DNA of 64,000 nucleotides, taken from the NCBI RefSeq assembly GCF_014805685.1, contig NC_060890.1, positions 18,621,000 through 18,684,999 of the forward strand, read 5' to 3'. Under the pieces are notes generated by a model, which saw nothing but the letters and a program-made list of their open reading frames with translations, did no database searches and was not told the origin of the DNA. This DNA is from Silurus meridionalis. Taxonomy: Eukaryota; Chordata; Actinopteri; Siluriformes; Siluridae. Each line of letters starts with the position of its first letter. Positions within the stretch are counted from its first letter, which is position 1. Made by a program: the position numbers and the translations under genes. Of this stretch, positions 49,461-60,300 are shown piece by piece.

Positions 49461-49464
<4 letters not shown>

Positions 49465-49520
<56 letters not shown>
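49465..49520. repeat. (TG)28 tract, 12 bp before a splice acceptor
   Basis: An uninterrupted TG run is followed by CACGCACTCTAG, the acceptor of the exon with the start codon. It replaces a normal polypyrimidine tract. Confidence 0.95.
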
Positions 49521-49521
<1 letters not shown>

Positions 49522-49535
49522 ACGCACTCTAGAAA

Positions 49536-50771
49536 ATGCAGAATTTGCCTTTCTTGCTTTTTATGCTCTCTCTGGGAGCTACGCAGAGAAACGCTGAGTG
49601 GGACAACAGAGGAGAAGGTAAAACTATGTATGTTTTTAAGTAGATTGTTGGTAATGTTAGTATCCACAGGCTAAGAGAGATTGCATCATTTCTTTCATTA
49701 CTATTTTCACCAAACTTTTCACTATATGTAGTGTTACAACCTGAAAGAAGAAGAGAAGTCTCTTGTGTTTTTTTTTTTTCATTCTCTCCCTTATCCTGGT
49801 CATTGCTTTTTGGTTTTCCTCTAGGCAAAATCAAAGTTGTATTCTTTCCACTTTTGATTAATGGATTTGCTGGTTCTCTGTGACAGATTTAAGTTGGGAC
49901 CATTTTTAAATAATGCTGAACTATACATTTCCTGAATGTTGTCTTGGATTTTTCAAGAACCTTCTTTCTCGTGATGCTGTTTCTGTTCTTTAACAGACTC
50001 TGGGTCTCTCCAGGAACAGGCATATTTATATTAAGATCATACAATATGGCTATTCTTTATGATTCTCAAACATACATTTTTTCAAACTTACAAAATTCTT
50101 CTTAATTTATTTACAATTATAATCAGAAATATGAAAATACTCAGTGAAGGGGATGTAAATATTAAGTCATTGTAGATACATTTATAGTCACCAAAGTAAT
50201 GTTTCTCAGCTTTGTCTCTTGAATGAAGCATTAAATATCCCAACTTATTATGAAACATTTGAGTCTGAGAGATTAAAACCAGCCTTGATAAGAAAACATC
50301 TTGACTGCCGTCCTGCAGCTGTGAAGCTAAATTCCAGAGGATGCGCCAATCTCACGTTAGTCCTGAGCAACTGGAAATATGCTATAATGACCCAGGTGAA
50401 TGATCTGCTTCTCAATGACCACAGCACTGTACTACCAGACTATGGAAGGTCAGTCCAATGGTCTACTTTATACATGTCTAGTGTTGTGTATTTTTCTCCC
50501 CTAAGTGACAATGTAATAACATCTCTCTAGGATTAAATCTCTATCTGAAGCCCTCAGTGATCTATATGAAGAGTTCAACTCTTTAAAAGGGAGACTGGGT
50601 GAGCTCACAACCAGCTTTGAGAGAGTGGATTCGTTTGTCGATGACGTTCGGGCAGGTCGAGAGGAGAGACCCAGAGCAGGAGTAAACATGGTGACCTCTA
50701 AAGCTGACGCCAGACCAAGACGCAAAACCAGAGTGCTGATTCGAAGAGTGCTGAAAGCAGAACATCCGTAG
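49536..50771 (+). CDS. Unrecognised secreted protein, 180 aa, signal peptide, helical
   Basis: I do not recognise the family. Coding exons 49536-49617, 50229-50448 and 50531-50771 (TAG) fit in phase (1, then 2) and give 180 residues. MQNLPFLLFMLSLGAT is a typical signal peptide, so the product is probably secreted. The mature part has two cysteines (HLDCRP, SRGCAN) that could pair, one N-glycosylation sequon (NLT), and a long amphipathic helical stretch (SLSEALSDLYEEFNSLKGRL, then ELTTSFERVDSFVDDVRAGR). The basic end contains RPRR, a furin-type site, so a C-terminal peptide could be released. Its own TATA promoter and AATAAA signals (50874, 51231) suggest an independent gene between nploc4 and rnf213. 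A helical cytokine-like or hormone-like fold is conceivable but unproven. The second acceptor (GAATGAAG) is weak; a stronger TTTCTCAG at 50202 would put the frame out. Confidence 0.7.
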
Positions 50772-51300
50772 TTGTGATTTCTCTTTTTTAACTACCAAAC
50801 TCAGTGAACAGATTAAATAGAAGACTGTATCAATTCTACACAACACGGAGTCAGATAAGAATGCATCTACTGTAATAAAAAAGGAAAATGTATTCCATAG
50901 TAGAGCCTCAAGATCTTCTACTGAAACTTCATGTTACAGCTATTTTGTATGTCTATTTTCTCTCTCATATGAAACAGCTACTGAGGTTCTGTTATACTGT
51001 TGATTCTATTCAGTTTACCACGAAAATCTATACATGATGATATTAAACATGTACTCTGATTAAAAAAGTTTTTTTTTTTGCTTGTATTAATTATATACAT
51101 TTCACATGTGATTGTTTTTAAACCTGCCCATTTTATGATTGTGATCATGTGGATTGTGACTGGATTTTCTCCGTGTTATTCCCTGAAGCCCCTTGTGTGA
51201 CTTCACCTGTGAAGAGAGAGACATTAAAGTAATAAAATACTTTCTTTTTCTTTATTTAAAAGTGAGTAGCTATCCTTTTTAAATATATTTCTGTACAATA
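50772..51300 (+). other. 3' UTR of the secreted-protein gene
   Basis: AATAAA signals lie at 50874-50879 and 51231-51236. No coding frame of note. Confidence 0.5.
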
Positions 51301-51302
51301 TA

Positions 51303-51640
51303 CTGTATACCCTGTATGGCCAAAAGTTTATGGACGTCTGTTGTTTGTCTTCCCCAAACTGTTGACACAAAATCTTTAGCATTATGATTTCACTTCAATA
51401 GAGCAGAACAGTTCCAGCACCGCAGTGCATCTGTGTGCCATGTGGTTTCCATAAAGACATGATTCGCTAAGGTTGAAGTAGAAGAATTTGAGATTTCTGA
51501 ACCCTGACCTCAACTCCAGACGGGCTTTGGGACGAATTGAAATATTGACTGTGTGCCAGAGCTTCTCACCTGCTGATCTCAATAAAGCATTTGTGGCTGA
51601 ATGGACAACAAACAGCCAGTCTCCAAAAAATATTTTGTGT
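51303..51640. mobile_element. Tc1-like remnant (CCCTGTATGGCCAAAAGTTT family)
   Basis: Starts with a TATGGCCAAAAGTTTATGGA terminus like the elements at 38964 and 47994. The interior contains fragments of the same non-autonomous family (ACCTCAACTCCAGACGGGCT, AATAAAGCATTTGTGGCTGAATGG). The right end is lost in a later duplication. Confidence 0.6.
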
Positions 51641-51682
51641 GTGTTGAATATACTAAGTGACCTGTAAGGGGGATCTCTCTAG

Positions 51683-51688
<6 letters not shown>

Positions 51689-51739
<51 letters not shown>
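51689..51739. repeat. (TA)n microsatellite
   Basis: Pure TA dinucleotides in copy 1 of the duplicated unit. Confidence 0.97.
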
Positions 51740-51743
<4 letters not shown>

Positions 51744-51929
51744 GAAGCTTATGAAGTGGTAAATATATCCTCTTGATTTGCATGCTCCTTCACATTTTGT
51801 TCTGGGATTAATGGACAACAAACCGACAATCTCCCAAAAATATTTTGTGTGTGTTGAATATACTAAGTGACCTGTAAGGGGGCTGAGAAGGTGTTAAAGT
51901 TGGAGAGGATTTTGTTCATTTTGGGGAAA

Positions 51930-51932
<3 letters not shown>

Positions 51933-51974
<42 letters not shown>

Positions 51975-51976
51975 CA

Positions 51977-52044
<68 letters not shown>

Positions 52045-52046
52045 GG

Positions 52047-52110
<64 letters not shown>
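51933..52110. repeat. Compound (CT)n(TA)n(TA)n microsatellite
   Basis: CT run 51933-51966, then TA runs at 51978-52040 and 52050-52110 separated by AAATGGATTT. In copy 2 of the duplicated unit, on the left of the SINE. Confidence 0.97.
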
Positions 52111-52115
<5 letters not shown>

Positions 52116-52145
52116 TATTTTGTTCTTTGTTTTTTTGTTTTTTTA

Positions 52146-52344
52146 GGTTCCCTAGTGGTTAGGATGCGGCGCTCTCGCCGCTGCGGCCCGGGTTCGATCC
52201 CCGGTCAGGGAACCAGCCACTCTTAGTGCCGGTCCCAAGCCCGGATAAATGGGGAGGGTTGTGTTAGGAAGGGCATCCAGCATAAAAACGTGCCAAATCA
52301 AACATGCGGATTATCCGCTGTGGCGACCCCTAATGGTAGAAGCC

Positions 52345-52347
<3 letters not shown>
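52146..52347 (+). mobile_element. tRNA-derived SINE with RTE-LINE tail
   Basis: The head is tRNA-Glu-like, with an A box TAGTGGTTAGG at 52153-52163 and a B box GGTTCGATCCC at 52191-52201. The tRNA-related part is shortened at its start, so no intact tRNA fold is expected. The body and tail (GGATAAATGGGGAGGGTTGT, GAAGGGCATCCAGCATAAAA, ATCCGCTGTGGCGACCCCTA) match the 3' end of the RTE-type LINE copies at 19850 and 40680. It ends in (TA)n (52347-52424). Confidence 0.9.

Positions 52348-52424
<77 letters not shown>
52347..52424. repeat. (TA)n microsatellite after the SINE
   Basis: Pure TA dinucleotides directly at the SINE 3' end. Confidence 0.97.
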
Positions 52425-52429
<5 letters not shown>

Positions 52430-52673
52430 TAAATATAAATGAATGAAGTTTATGAAGTGCTAAATATATCCTCTTGATTTGCATGCTCCTTCGCATTTGT
52501 TCTGGGATTAAAATCTGTAGTTCTTAATATTTTCTGATTCTACACTTGGCTTTACAGGTTAGTTTGCTAGTATGGAGTAAAAGTCTGATCTGTGTCACTT
52601 TGGGTTTCAGTGAATTTCTCCATCTTTGTTGCTGTGAGTGATTGCGGAATAGAGAGCTAAAGAGAGATCAGGA

Positions 52674-52693
52674 GAAAGAAACGAAACTGAAAG
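52674..52693 (+). promoter_or_regulatory. rnf213: Interferon-response-like element (four GAAA repeats) upstream of rnf213 exon 1
   Basis: The sequence GAAAGAAACGAAACTGAAAG includes GAAACTGAAA (52683-52692), an exact GAAANNGAAA match to the IRF/ISRE core, with extra GAAA units before it. It lies about 130 bp upstream of the end of untranslated exon 1. Mammalian RNF213 is interferon-inducible, so conserved control is plausible. Confidence 0.6.
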
Positions 52694-52699
52694 TGTACA

Positions 52700-52815
52700 C
52701 TGGGTGTTTGTGTGTTTCTCTGTGCTGTGTGTCAGATCGCTACAGGACTTAGTGTGGATCCCACCTGAGTTCCAGCTTCTTCTCACTGACAGTCTGCACG
52801 AGAGGAACCGAGAAG
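52700..52815 (+). other. rnf213: rnf213 untranslated exon 1 (predicted)
   Basis: Ends at 52815 with CCGAGAAG before a GTAGGA donor. There is no ATG in a long frame. Linkage to the coding exon at 54339 is inferred. Confidence 0.5.
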
Positions 52816-53164
52816 GTAGGATGTGTGTTTTCCTGTTATTTATTTGTTTATTTTTCTCACTTTAGAGAATTGTGTTAGAATGATGGCGCAGTGTGTGTGT
52901 GCTGTAAAACAGGGCAGGTTTATAAAGGAGTGATTTTAGGGCTGAAGTACTTCCTTGTGACATTAAACTGTGCATCTAATTTATTAATTAAAGAGGCGTG
53001 TTTAAAAGATTGCTTTATTTCTTTCGGATGGAAGAATGTGCGTGAAACTTGTTTTTCGGTGTTTGTTCATATTATTAAGTGGTCGAGGATAATAAACACA
53101 TATAAATGACATGTAAATTTAGCAAACTTGCCCAATGTAGGATACAATAACAAAAGGGAAGCAG

Positions 53165-53166
<2 letters not shown>

Positions 53167-53240
<74 letters not shown>

Positions 53241-53309
53241 ATTCTCTTTTTTTCTCACACTTATTCCGTCTCAATCTATATCCCCTTTTCCCCTTTTCTT
53301 ACTGTCTCT

Positions 53310-53400
<91 letters not shown>
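53167..53400. repeat. (CT)n and (CA)n arrays in rnf213 intron 1
   Basis: CT run 53167-53205, CA run 53206-53239 and CT-rich run 53311-53400; all produce spurious Ser-Leu and His-Thr frames. Confidence 0.95.
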
Positions 53401-53403
<3 letters not shown>

Positions 53404-53469
53404 ATCCCTTTCCCCTCTCTTTCTCCCCTTTCTCTACCTTTCTCTTTCTCTCTTTCTATTCTCCTTCCT

Positions 53470-54080
53470 CTCAAGATTCACGACTTAAAGGTTTGCTTTA
53501 TTTGCATGACATATATTAACATTTGTTTTGCAAAAACATAGAACATACAGACAAATAACAAAGGAAGTTAGAGTCAGGAAGTCATAAATAAATAAAATAA
53601 AAAATAAAAATAAGAATAAAAAAGCTGCTTAAATAAAAAGGAAAATAAAAGTAATACATAAGCATGTAAGTGTAGGTTTTTGTGTGTGTATGTGTGTTGC
53701 ATACACTAAAGGATTTAGTCATGCACTGTCTCTTACCTGGTGGCAGGTGTATATGTAGTGGGCTGCAAGTGGGCGAGGGGGCTGAGAGGGAGTCAAAGTT
53801 GAAGATGATTTTGGTTCATTTTGGTGACGAATTCAGTTCGATTGTGGTAGTATTTAGTGCATTCAGCGAGAAAGTGCAGCTCTCTCTCTTTACTGTATTC
53901 AGTGTACACAGGGCAGCTCTCAGGGCACCCAGGACTGTGTGTCGCCCCGTCTGTACTTCATTAAGGTGTGTCTCAGTTTTGGATCATTCACAGTGCTCAG
54001 ATATTCTGCCATGCTGTCCTGTCTGTTCAGGGCCAAATAACACTTTACTCTGGAGTTTAGTTTGGGTTTCCCAGTAGCTC
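53470..54080 (-). mobile_element. Non-LTR retrotransposon 3' fragment (zinc-binding RT end), in rnf213 intron 1
   Basis: On the minus strand near 54040-53800, MAEYLSTVNDPKLRHTLMKY followed by short remnants and LHFLAECTKYYHNRTEF resembles the end of a LINE RT with its zinc-binding HFL.C motif. A tail with TTGCATGACATATATTAACA (+ strand) follows. It has stops. The long + strand frame at 53682-54077 is its antisense. Confidence 0.6.
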
Positions 54081-54338
54081 AGATACTTCGCTCTCAAGGT
54101 GTGTTTCATTTGTTTTATTCTAACTTGGTTTGTAGGTTTCCTCTGATCCTAAGTCACTGGTGTGTTAGTGTGTGTTGGTGGTGTGTCAGTGTGGATTTTG
54201 ACAGCCCTGATTAAAACTGATGAGTTTGCGATTTAAGATTTAGCTCCATGTATTTACTTTTACTTTTTTACACAGTAACATTTTTGCATTCTTTCCCATT
54301 GCTCATGTTTTTTAAAACAAGCTAGAAAAGATTTCAAA

Positions 54339-57300
54339 ATGAAGAGGAAAAAGACAAAGAAGGATAGAAAGAACGACAAAGCAAGCAGGGGAAATCACGC
54401 CAGGAAAGAAAGACAGAAGAAGACAAAAAAATCAGCAGGTGACAGCAGAACTTCAACCCCAACTGAGATTCAGAGCCAAAATGAAGACGCTGTTACTGTG
54501 TCAATGAGCCAGAATGAACTTGACCCTGATCAGAATTGTGCCAACATTCCAGTGCCTGAGACAGGAAAAGCTGATGCCCAAACCCAAACAAGACAAAATC
54601 AAAAAAACACAGAGACCCAGACTGAGCCCATCAATCATAATTCATGTCACACGCAAACTGATTCAGATTCCATGTGTGAAGCCACAATGCAAGGCCAAGG
54701 GAATGCAGAAAATGATTTGCCCAATACAAATAAGGAAAAAGCTGCTGATGATTCCCTGCCAACACCTCCTGATCCTGGAGGAGACAAGAATGAAGGAACA
54801 GTTACACCATCAAACTGTGATGATCCAATGCAAAAGGAGAAGGAGGACATCAAGAACGAGAATAGAGAACAGACCGGAGAAGATACAAAAGATTCCACTA
54901 ACACCAAGTCTACAGAAGCAAAATCGAAGTCATACGCTGAAGCAGCAACGAGCAAAGTCTCCAAGGAAAAAAACAACCAGACAGCAGCAGAACAGGGGGG
55001 CAGAACTTACAGCAAAGCACCAGAGAGGTAGAATCACTTTGGCTTATTTTTGTAATAAGAAACCCTCAGTAATAATAAGTGATGAAGAGATTTTTATAGT
55101 GTACTTTTGATTCTTGTAGAAAAACGTCTCCAGCTAGAGAACCAAGAGGAAAACCAATGTTCACATTTTATGTGTACTTAGTAATGGACAAAAGCTTCAA
55201 GTTTAACAGAAATGAGGACAAGCTTCTGATCTGTTATAAAAATGGTTTTAATGAATTGGAAATTACCATGTTCAGGTGAGTTTTCTTTTCAGTAATAAAA
55301 GCTCATTTAATTGGATATTGATTATTTATTAATTTTGTAGTGAGTAAATCCAGTATAGATTGTTCTTTGCTATTTTGTCCTTTACTCTGACACTCCAATG
55401 TAATATAGCAAAGAAAACAATGAGTAATGCAGTAGATTAAGTAATATAATCATATTATTAAAATAATATAACCATATATTTATGATGTAACGGTTGATGC
55501 ACACCAAGCAGGCAACATACCAAATATTCACTACATACTATATATAAATATAACCTGAATTCTTTAATTAAAGTGCTCTTTTTTGCATGTTGGCATGCAT
55601 TTTCTTTCTGTTTTTGGTTTTGCCTGTATAAAAGGTCCTTGAAAACAAATGGCTATTTGATTGAGGCAAACTTCTCTGTTGATGAATATTTTTTGGAGAG
55701 AGGCAGCATGATCAGATATAAATATGCAGTTCAGAAACAGGGGAAAAATGCAGAGGAAATTGCCACAAGACACCTTCAGATCCCTTTTGAGCGCTCAATA
55801 AAAGGTTGGAAAACTGTATACTCTATTTTTTCTTTTTCTTTTTTTGCATTTTTTTAATTTTGTATTTAGTCACTATATGAGCTGTGTATCCTCTGTTTTC
55901 TATCTAGAACTGCACATTTTCGAAGTCCACATGACATATTCATCTCCAGGGTTGCTGAAGCGCCTGACGAAATCTGCAGATATTGTCATATCTGAGGCCT
56001 GGAAGAATTCTGCATGTTTACTACTGGACAGATTGTTTGAGAAATGGGACCCATCAAACCAGGAGGCCATTCAGACATTCGCACAACACTTGCATCAATA
56101 TCTGTTCTTTCTTAACAGTGCCAGTCAGCGGGTGTTATACTATAGTAAAATCCTGCCTGCCCTGTCTACTCCTAATATAGAGGTCAGTAAAAGCTTTTGA
56201 TTCTAAAACAACAAAAATAAAAGCAATTTTAAGAAACTGTCCTACATCAACTCTTGATCTTCTGCTGTAGGTGTCTGAATTAATAACAAAGAAACTGGTT
56301 AACATACTGAATGTTGAAGGAAGGTCATCAGAGAGCTCAGCTAATGTCGGCCCCCTTGCAGTAGGCCTCTCGGTGTTCCAGGTGACCTGTGCATGTCGTG
56401 TTAATCTCGGGATTAAAGGCTGGGGTTTGCTCTGTCAGCTGGTCTCTTCTGCTCGTGCTCTCAAACAAGTACAAGAAACGCAAAACATCATTCCAACACT
56501 GCCTCAGTAAGTACAAAACAGTGAGTCAGGTTTAAATGATAAATGTACAATAGTATAATAATGATGAAATGATGATGGTATTATTGATAGGTGTACATAC
56601 AGGTGATATACAGTACAGAAAACCTAAAATTAACAAGTTAGGTCTGCCACTAGTTAAGGCCAAAGTTTTAACAAGCGATAACATTTTGAAAAGTAGGGTG
56701 CTTACGATTAATCATGTGACTGGCACTTGTATCCAACATTCTAATCAGTAGCCCAATGTCTTAATCACCAAAACATGTTACATATAAATATATTATATAA
56801 TTACATGCTGGTGAATTTATAAAAGTATTATGTCTAGTAAGGGAAAAAAAGATAAAAAAATGAACCTTAATGCTTATGCTTACATCGGTTGGCACTGTTG
56901 TTTCATTTACATTTACTATAAATAATTTGATTATTTATATTTTATAATTCATTTAATAAAGTTTTATAATTAATTAAACTTTAATAAAAAAAAATTATTC
57001 ATTCATTTAGCTGGTAAATGGACTTTACATATAAGTAAACCTGTAAATGTGTTTCATTGTACTTTTTAATGTAGACCATTAAGAAAAAAAAAAAAAATTT
57101 GACAATGTGAAAACAGAGACATTGGGAAAAGCACTATATAAATAAACTTGAACTTAAAGATCATTAAACTCTTTGCTGTAGGATACAGAATATACACCAC
57201 ACAAAATCATTTTCAATATTTCATGAGTTATTACCGTAACTTTTAGTAAAGATCAAACAAATAGTTAAAGATAAGCTAAAAAATAATGCACACTCCATGC

Positions 57301-60300
57301 TAATAACCCTTATTTCCTTTCAGTTAAAGACAAAATGATATACATCAAGAAAGTGTTTGTTGTTAATGAGTTCTGAAATAAGCTTTATGCTGTATAAATC
57401 ATTTAATATTGTTTTGTAAACTAGTTTTACGATGCATACGGATGTGCTATAGAAGCCCATTTCATTTATCCTTCAATAATGTGCTACCCAGTAACTACAG
57501 TTATTATTATTAATATTATTAGTGTTATTAATATTATTAAAACTTATGTTTTTGTTTTTTTCAATGCAGAACAGTGACAGGTCTGATGAACCTGTGTTCT
57601 CGGCATCTGCTCTCAGAGACCGTCCTGCTGGTTCCTCTCCTCCATTCTGTGAGGCAGCTTGGTGCAGACTCGGGCCGACTCGGGCCAGCTGTTGAGGAAC
57701 AAGACTGGACAGGACTGCATTTAATAGAGTACCGTCAATTCAGAGAGAATCTAAAAGCATTTCCTGATAAGAGAAGGTTTGTCATTTTTTTTAATTTTTA
57801 GTTTCTGTAGATTAACACATTTATTAAATATAATTCATATATACACCTTAAAAAAATATTTAAAAAATCATATGCCTACATACATGCTCTCATAAATATC
57901 CACAAGTAGGACCTTAATTGATAAAAAAAATAAATATACTTAACATTAACTCTTTTGCTACATTTTAAGGATGATCCTTGAGCTGGTTGAAAAGCACAAG
58001 CCATTGGTCAAGGACAAGATGCCTATTTTGTCTGCATGGCTGTCCATGATAGCATTTGAAGATGTACCCACATTTGCTGAAAAGACAGACACATCTTCAG
58101 AACAGCTTATTCAGGGCCTGATGTATAGATTGAAAGATTTTCAACTGAACCAGCAAAACACTGATCTAAAACGTATGGATATAAATCTGCAGGTGGGTGA
58201 TATAAGATAGTCTCATCGAACAAGTTACTGATATGTACAAGGCAAATCATTTTATAAATGCTTTTTATTTTGCAGATCACTGAGAAAATTTTGACATGTC
58301 TGTTGAATTGTCTTGATAAGGACAAAGAGAGGTATGATTCTAGGCTGTTGCTGTTAATAGTGAATTTATAAATCAGATTGTGTTTCCAACAGCAGCTCTA
58401 AAAGATTTTGTATAATCAGAAATGTTTCACAACATGGTGTTTTTTTTGGAAAATGGCTCAGTGTTCGTTATGTAACAATAACTCATAAACTTTTGTATTC
58501 AGCTGCGTGACACCAACATTTTGTTTATTATTTTTTGTACATCTTCATGACCTGAAGTGTTTTATTTCTTACATAATGAATCAAGTCCATCATGATGTTT
58601 TTGCCAAAGCATACTGTACATTATATACTTTTACTTTCAGACTCATGAGCTCTAAATGGTTGGACTCCATATTTCAGTGCTGCAGAAATGTCCATAAAAG
58701 CACTTGTACAATGACTCGACTCGTTCCAGCATACAAAGCAACGGTGTTGTCCTTTCAGCTGGTGCTAAAAATGGCTGAGATTCAGTATAAATTCATTTCA
58801 AAGGTGTCACTTATCACAGCTACACAGTGTCTATTAAACACTCTTTAAGGCTTTTAAAACTAAGTGATTTTATTCATTTTTTTTAGCATGAAGACAATGA
58901 AGATTCTGAGAAAAAAAGACAGAGACAGATTCTTAAAACCACTCAGGAGGAGTTCAGTCAATGGAGGAACAATCTCCTTCACAATCCTCTATTTCAAAAA
59001 TCCAGTCTTACATACCCCAAAGAAATAGAGGTATAGAAATAAGGAAAATCTGTTTTCTCTGTATGTGTGTTACCAGAAGGCTGTGTAAACAATGCTATTT
59101 TCCCTTCCTATAGCTCTGGAATGCTTTCTTTGGGCTGGAGTGTTCAATTCCCTCTATTACCGAGCGATGGAAGGGCATGGTAGAGAAAGACTTGAGAAAA
59201 AGGATCTCAGAGGTAAACTCGAGAACAGGCTTATTACTGGTTGGCTGTCAACTAATAATGCATTTAAATTATAAATAATTTTCTGTCCACTATTATTCTG
59301 TAGCTTAATGATGTGGAGAAAGTTCAGATTTGCTGTCTGGAAACACCAGCAGGACTAATTGAGAAGTGCCACACCACTGTTCAGACTTGTTTCAATGATT
59401 TGTGCTTTTCTGCCATTCACCAGTTATGCCAGGTTGGTGACTGTTTACTTTATTCCTTTATTTACCACCTTGCCAATTAGTAGGCTGTGTTAATTCTTGA
59501 TTTTAGTGTTTCTCCTTTCAGTTTGTCCATTTTACTTAGTAAACTTAATATAGCTACTATGCAGAAAAAAATATTTTTTCATGGGTTTGCTCAGGGTTTA
59601 TTAGTTTCCTCAACATTCCAAAAAATACAAAGGTAGGTAGATTGGCTGCACAAAATCCTTCCTAGGTATCAAAGAGTATGTGCACTTGGTGCCCTTTGAA
59701 ATTGACCAGGATTAAATGAATACAAAAAAAAGTGACTGAATATTTTTGTGAAAATTAATCTAATGTTTTATCACATCCAGGCTGGTAAAGAGGGATTTCT
59801 TCTGCAGAGTCTAGAGCAATTGCTAAAACATGTTCCCTCAACTGTCTTTTCCTCGATCATTACTGAGTCAACAGCTCGTTTTGGAGAAGACAGAGTGATC
59901 CAACTACTGAATGACCAATCCGCCGTCTATGTCCTCTTATCTCATGGTACACTTCCAATCATAAAGCCATACTGGTTTTACACATAAATAAGCATTTACT
60001 GCTTTTATAAGACACCTTAGCACTTACTTATAGGCAGCGCCATGTATCTGCTGAGGCATCTCATCAGGATTTTCACAGTGTTTTCAGGAATACTACTAAT
60101 TCTAATTGAAGTGTTCATGAAGAATTTTATAATAACATTTGTTGTTATGGAAGGAAAAAGGAACAAATGTATATCAGTGCAAACATGGCATGATGCGCAA
60201 ATGGCACGTCATGTCAATAACATATTTTATCTGATGGAATTTTAATTTATATTTTATGAAGCACTCTATATAAGCATACACACAGAATGAGAACCCACCC

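Larger units (their letters stand above)
51602..52510. repeat. Tandem duplication of about 210 bp, the second copy split by a SINE
   Basis: Block A (GTGTGTTGAATATACTAAGT, then GACCTGTAAGGGGG) occurs at 51606-51673 and 51817-51883. Block B (ATATATCCTCTTGATTTGCA, then TGCTCCTTC) occurs at 51740-51812 and 52437-52510. Copy 1 is A-(TA)n-B. Copy 2 is A-(CT)n-(TA)n-SINE-(TA)n-B, so the SINE entered after the duplication. Confidence 0.85.

Noticed and set aside
52146..52215. tRNA-Glu gene
   Set aside because: A and B boxes are present, but the 5' part is shortened, the acceptor stem cannot form, and it continues into a SINE body.
53128..53541. 137-codon frame rich in Ser-Leu and His-Thr
   Set aside because: It is the translation of CT and CA microsatellites.
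53682..54077. 131-codon + strand frame upstream of rnf213
   Set aside because: Antisense of a LINE fragment with zinc-binding RT residues on the minus strand.
54514..55110. 198-codon alternative + frame, and a minus frame at 54647-54976
   Set aside because: Shadows of the rnf213 first coding exon; no splice continuation in those frames.
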